From Aphis gossypii (lineage: Eukaryota > Arthropoda > Insecta > Hemiptera > Aphididae): a DNA stretch of 64,000 nt. Location of the stretch: contig NC_065530.1 of NCBI RefSeq assembly GCF_020184175.1, positions 20,499,260 through 20,563,259 of the forward strand, written 5' to 3'. Under the pieces are notes generated by a model. That model was not told the DNA's origin. It saw only the letters and a program-made list of their open reading frames with translations, and did no database searches. Made by a program: the position numbers and the translations under genes. How positions within the stretch are numbered: the stretch's first letter is position 1; every line of letters starts with the position of its first letter. Positions 60,466 through 64,000 of this stretch are shown here, one piece after another.

Positions 60466-63400
60466 TATATATATACTTCACTCAGAATACATTTTTTTTG
60501 CAGATTTATCTTCTTTTTTTTTATTTAATTGACATTTTTTCTTACAACAATAGCCTATACATTTAATAAAATAATATAATCTTTGTAATTTTAACGCAAT
60601 TGTTCGTTTACATGAGAATAAGAGATTATATTCTTGCATTTAGCATAATATAACGGCGGGCCTGTTTTTGTTTTTTTGTTTTATTTTTACTGGTAGTATC
60701 ATTTAATTAGTGTTTTGTTTTTTATTACTCATAGTGCAGAGAAATAAATGAGAAACATGTTTTTTATTATATAATTTAGTAAATACTGAAAGTAAATGTA
60801 GGTGTTAAAGGTATTGTTTTTCATTATAACTGTTTAAGTTTGAATGAAATAGTAAGTATTTTGAGAAAAACAAGTAAGTAAAATTGATGCATTTCAATGA
60901 AAATACTGTAGTGTGGTTATTTTTTTAAGAGAAATGTATCGTAATTGATCTGTTAGATGGCAAATTTTTGCTATTGACTGTTTTCACAAGTGAAATTCAA
61001 TACACTAATGTTTGTCATATTATATTTCAAAGACTTGCATGATTGTGTTTTTAAGCACGATAGCTATTTGTTTAGGGTAAACGTTATATTTTCATGACAC
61101 ATTTTTAAGCATTTAGGTGATTTTGATGGGTAGGATTTATATCAAATAATAATAAAGTGTGATGATTGAAAACTGTATATAGAGTTGAGTCAGGATAATT
61201 TAAAATATTTTAAAGTCGAAATCACTATTTTTATTTCCTTTAAGATTATTAATACTCATCTGCACGAATAACAATCAAAGCGAGTTCACCAATTGTTGGA
61301 TAAAAAATTAAAAAACAATTCTAATAATCATTGAAAAAATTGAAATGTAAGGTATGAATAATTTCCCCCAAGAGTAATAATATATAGATTAAATAAACAC
61401 TTAATTTATATGAATTATAGTAATTATTCTCAATATTATTATAGAATTAATTAGGTTTGTTTAGTAATTTGTCAATATTTTTTTTTATATAGTATAATAC
61501 ATTTATTACATACCGTTCATAAAAAAAAGTTTGCTTATACACAGAAATTTGAAACTTCTAGTTAGTGGATACTTGTAGATGTAGTATGACACAAGCCTAA
61601 TTTGAATATTATAAATCGTTGTTCATAGTTTCAGTAGAAAATTTTAAAACATTTTATTTTAAAGAACGTCAACATTTTACAGTGTTGTTTTCCGTGTTCT
61701 CGGTACATTTTAAATAATTTTCTACTCGGAAGACTAGTTTTAATTAATGAACTCACTTCCGTATTTTTGTGAGTGTCAGGTCGTTAACTGATTTTACTTA
61801 CTAGCACTCAGTAGATATAGTAAATGTTGCATAGGTAAAGTTTTTCCAACGAAGAGAAACAATAAATATTCCGCGTGCAAAGTTAAAGTAAATGGCTTAA
61901 TTAAATAAATTATTATTTAATACGCGAAAGTAACCGGCTGTGGAATGCATTAGATTATTTTGGTCGTATTGTGTAATTTATATGAACCATATATGCATTA
62001 ATTAGGTCACATATGTTTAAATTACATTGTTTAGAGAGAACATTTGTAGCGGATTTATTCATCTTACTTTAGCCGCATACAAAAGGTATTTTCAATAAAT
62101 GAGTAATTAAATGTTTCTATTTTTGAAATGTGGGTACATTATTATTTTAAACAGAATTTATATAAAACAAGTTAGTATACATAAAATATAGTCAGGTAAT
62201 TAAAATTAAAGAGAATCTAAAGGAATAATATTTAAAAAAAATACAAATAAATTAAATGATAAATTGTTAATCGTTAAAAATATTTAGATTTGTCAAAATG
62301 TAGATATTAAAAATATAATTATAATACACTAATTTTATAACCTATTTATAGTTCATTGAATTGTCAATCGGAAATCCTGTTTTAAATTTAAAATTGAATA
62401 AAATAAACATTTTAAGAAAAAATAGTAGTACTTTAATCGTAAAAATTATGTAAGTGAAAAATTCAATATTTTTACATTTTAATAAATACAATTTAAATTA
62501 ATGTTAAAGTTAAATAATTGAAGAATAAAAAATCAATTTATCAATTTTATTTTTCGAATTAGAAACGTATTTTATATTTATATATGGTAAATTATTTCTA
62601 CTAGGTGATGTTATTATACTCCTAAATAATAAATACTAGAATTAGAGTTTATTATTACAAATATTTTTTACACTACGTAATGTAAATCATAAAAATCATG
62701 TTATAATTATTTATAGTATTGATTGCTAGATTGTATCTACAATCTGATGAACGAAGGAGAATTATATGACTACTCAATAACTCTATAACCTACACATTGA
62801 ATTGACAGATATATACATATATATATATATGCCGTGTATAAAAAATTGAATTACCCAAAGCTTATGTAAAAATTGTAATGCAAGTACTTAATATATGATT
62901 ACAGTGAAATTATATTAAAATGTAAAAATAACAAAACTGCAAACAATTAATTGACAGCATATGGCTTAAAGTGAATAAGGTACTAAAAAAGTTTCCCATA
63001 CTTAAAATGAAATACGTATATAACCCGCAATATGTCATAATAAAACTTTTACTTTGAAGTTAAAAATTTGTCCAAGTGAGACGAATAAATATATGAAGTT
63101 AAACTCAAGGTTATAAACTCGTTTAAAGTAAAATTTAAAATTAGAAAAGTGGTATTACAATATACATAGCTTTACATCCACCATATATTACAAAAGACTT
63201 AGTATACCAATATATTGTCGGAGTTATATTAATGTAATATGTTATAGGATGTCCCGGGAGAGGGGTATTGCGAGATTCTATCACAAATCACATTTAAATT
63301 TTTAACCCCACGAGGTTTTTTTGAATAATTTTTTAACCCATAAATATCGAGTCAAACCGCATGAGGACTTATCTCTGGATAATATCCTTAAATATTACAT

Positions 63401-64000
63401 CAACCTTAGTGCATTTTTTTTGTATAATAAGGCAACACACAATTTTAATTATCATATTACCATTTAATTGCATGACGTACTATTTAATATTCACCCGTAC
63501 ATTATAGTTCTCTATACGTAATTGGATTGTTGGTATTTGTGACCCAAATAATACTATGGGAGCTTGAAAAATGTGAAAAGTCATCCACAGAACAATTTTA
63601 TCGTTTTGCATTTTAAACAAGACATAGACTTAAAAATAATTTCAACTAATGGGGTGGATTTATTGGCGACGACCACGTCTCATATAGAAGAGTGCATGTT
63701 ATTTTATGTCATCGTATTTTCTCTAAATATACAAAATATATAAATAAGTATATTAAGAAGTATAATAGTTGATATAAAGTTGGTAATTACAAAAGAAAAA
63801 TCAAATTGAAATTACTTTTACACATATATAAATACGCAACGGGTTACAGTGAACTTTCGAACAAAATATATTATTTTAAAAGGATGGAATATAAATCGTT
63901 TTGTACAGTTAAAATCCTTGAACTGGACTAAAGAAAATGTTCACAATTGAAAAAAAAAACGTAAACAATTCCCAGATACAAGATATTAAGTTCTATTTTG
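60466..64000. other. AT-rich DNA to the window end
   Basis: No gene, RNA or transposon terminus recognised. It would be intronic if the exon at 58602 is real. A GC-richer patch at 63240-63400 (gatgtcccgggagaggggta) has no recognised content. Confidence 0.3.

Overview
The window looks like nuclear DNA of a hemipteran insect, most likely an aphid. It is very AT-rich, intergenic and intronic space is long, spliced metazoan exons are present, and there is a dense scatter of decayed DNA transposons and non-LTR retrotransposons. No bacterial-type operon, rRNA, tRNA or CRISPR array was seen. The organism call is an inference from composition and gene content.

The main host gene runs on the + strand. 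It is a two-exon (coding) class II bHLH transcription factor of the TCF21/musculin (Drosophila HLH54F) family. The bHLH exon is at 9485-9820 and a short C-terminal exon lies 29.5 kb away at 39277-39432. Joined in phase 0 they give a 163-residue protein. A strong splice acceptor just before the ATG implies at least one more upstream exon; a GC-richer, CpG-containing block at about 5260-6330 is the best promoter or leader candidate.

Inside that intron, on the opposite strand, lies a second spliced gene (35654-34706 joined to 32720-32665). It encodes a 334-residue protein of the KRBA2/SCAND3-like integrase-derived type. The H2C2 zinc-binding residues are intact, but both catalytic aspartates are gone. 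It is either a domesticated, catalytically dead integrase or a recently dead one; the open frame and good splice sites favour domestication.

At the left edge (192-259) is a signal-peptide exon with a good donor in phase 2, followed by a 33-base phase-2 microexon candidate (735-767) and two further small candidate exons (4005-4022, 4712-4816). This architecture resembles aphid microexon effector genes, but the chain is incomplete.

The right third (39.5-64 kb) holds mostly mobile-element debris: a 1.4 kb foldback element, a hAT transposase C-terminal relic, and a long non-LTR retrotransposon relic that has lost its endonuclease domain and 3' end. There are also a pogo-like MITE and two GC-richer blocks (53.0-53.65 and 56.4-57.1 kb) that may be promoters or first exons. 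A candidate first coding exon at 58602-58656 points to a gene running off the right side. Elsewhere there are two hAT-type MITEs (one with a perfect 8-bp target duplication), a 1.2 kb CAGGGTG-ended element, two arrays of an ATCCGG-like motif at about 15-bp spacing, and simple repeats.
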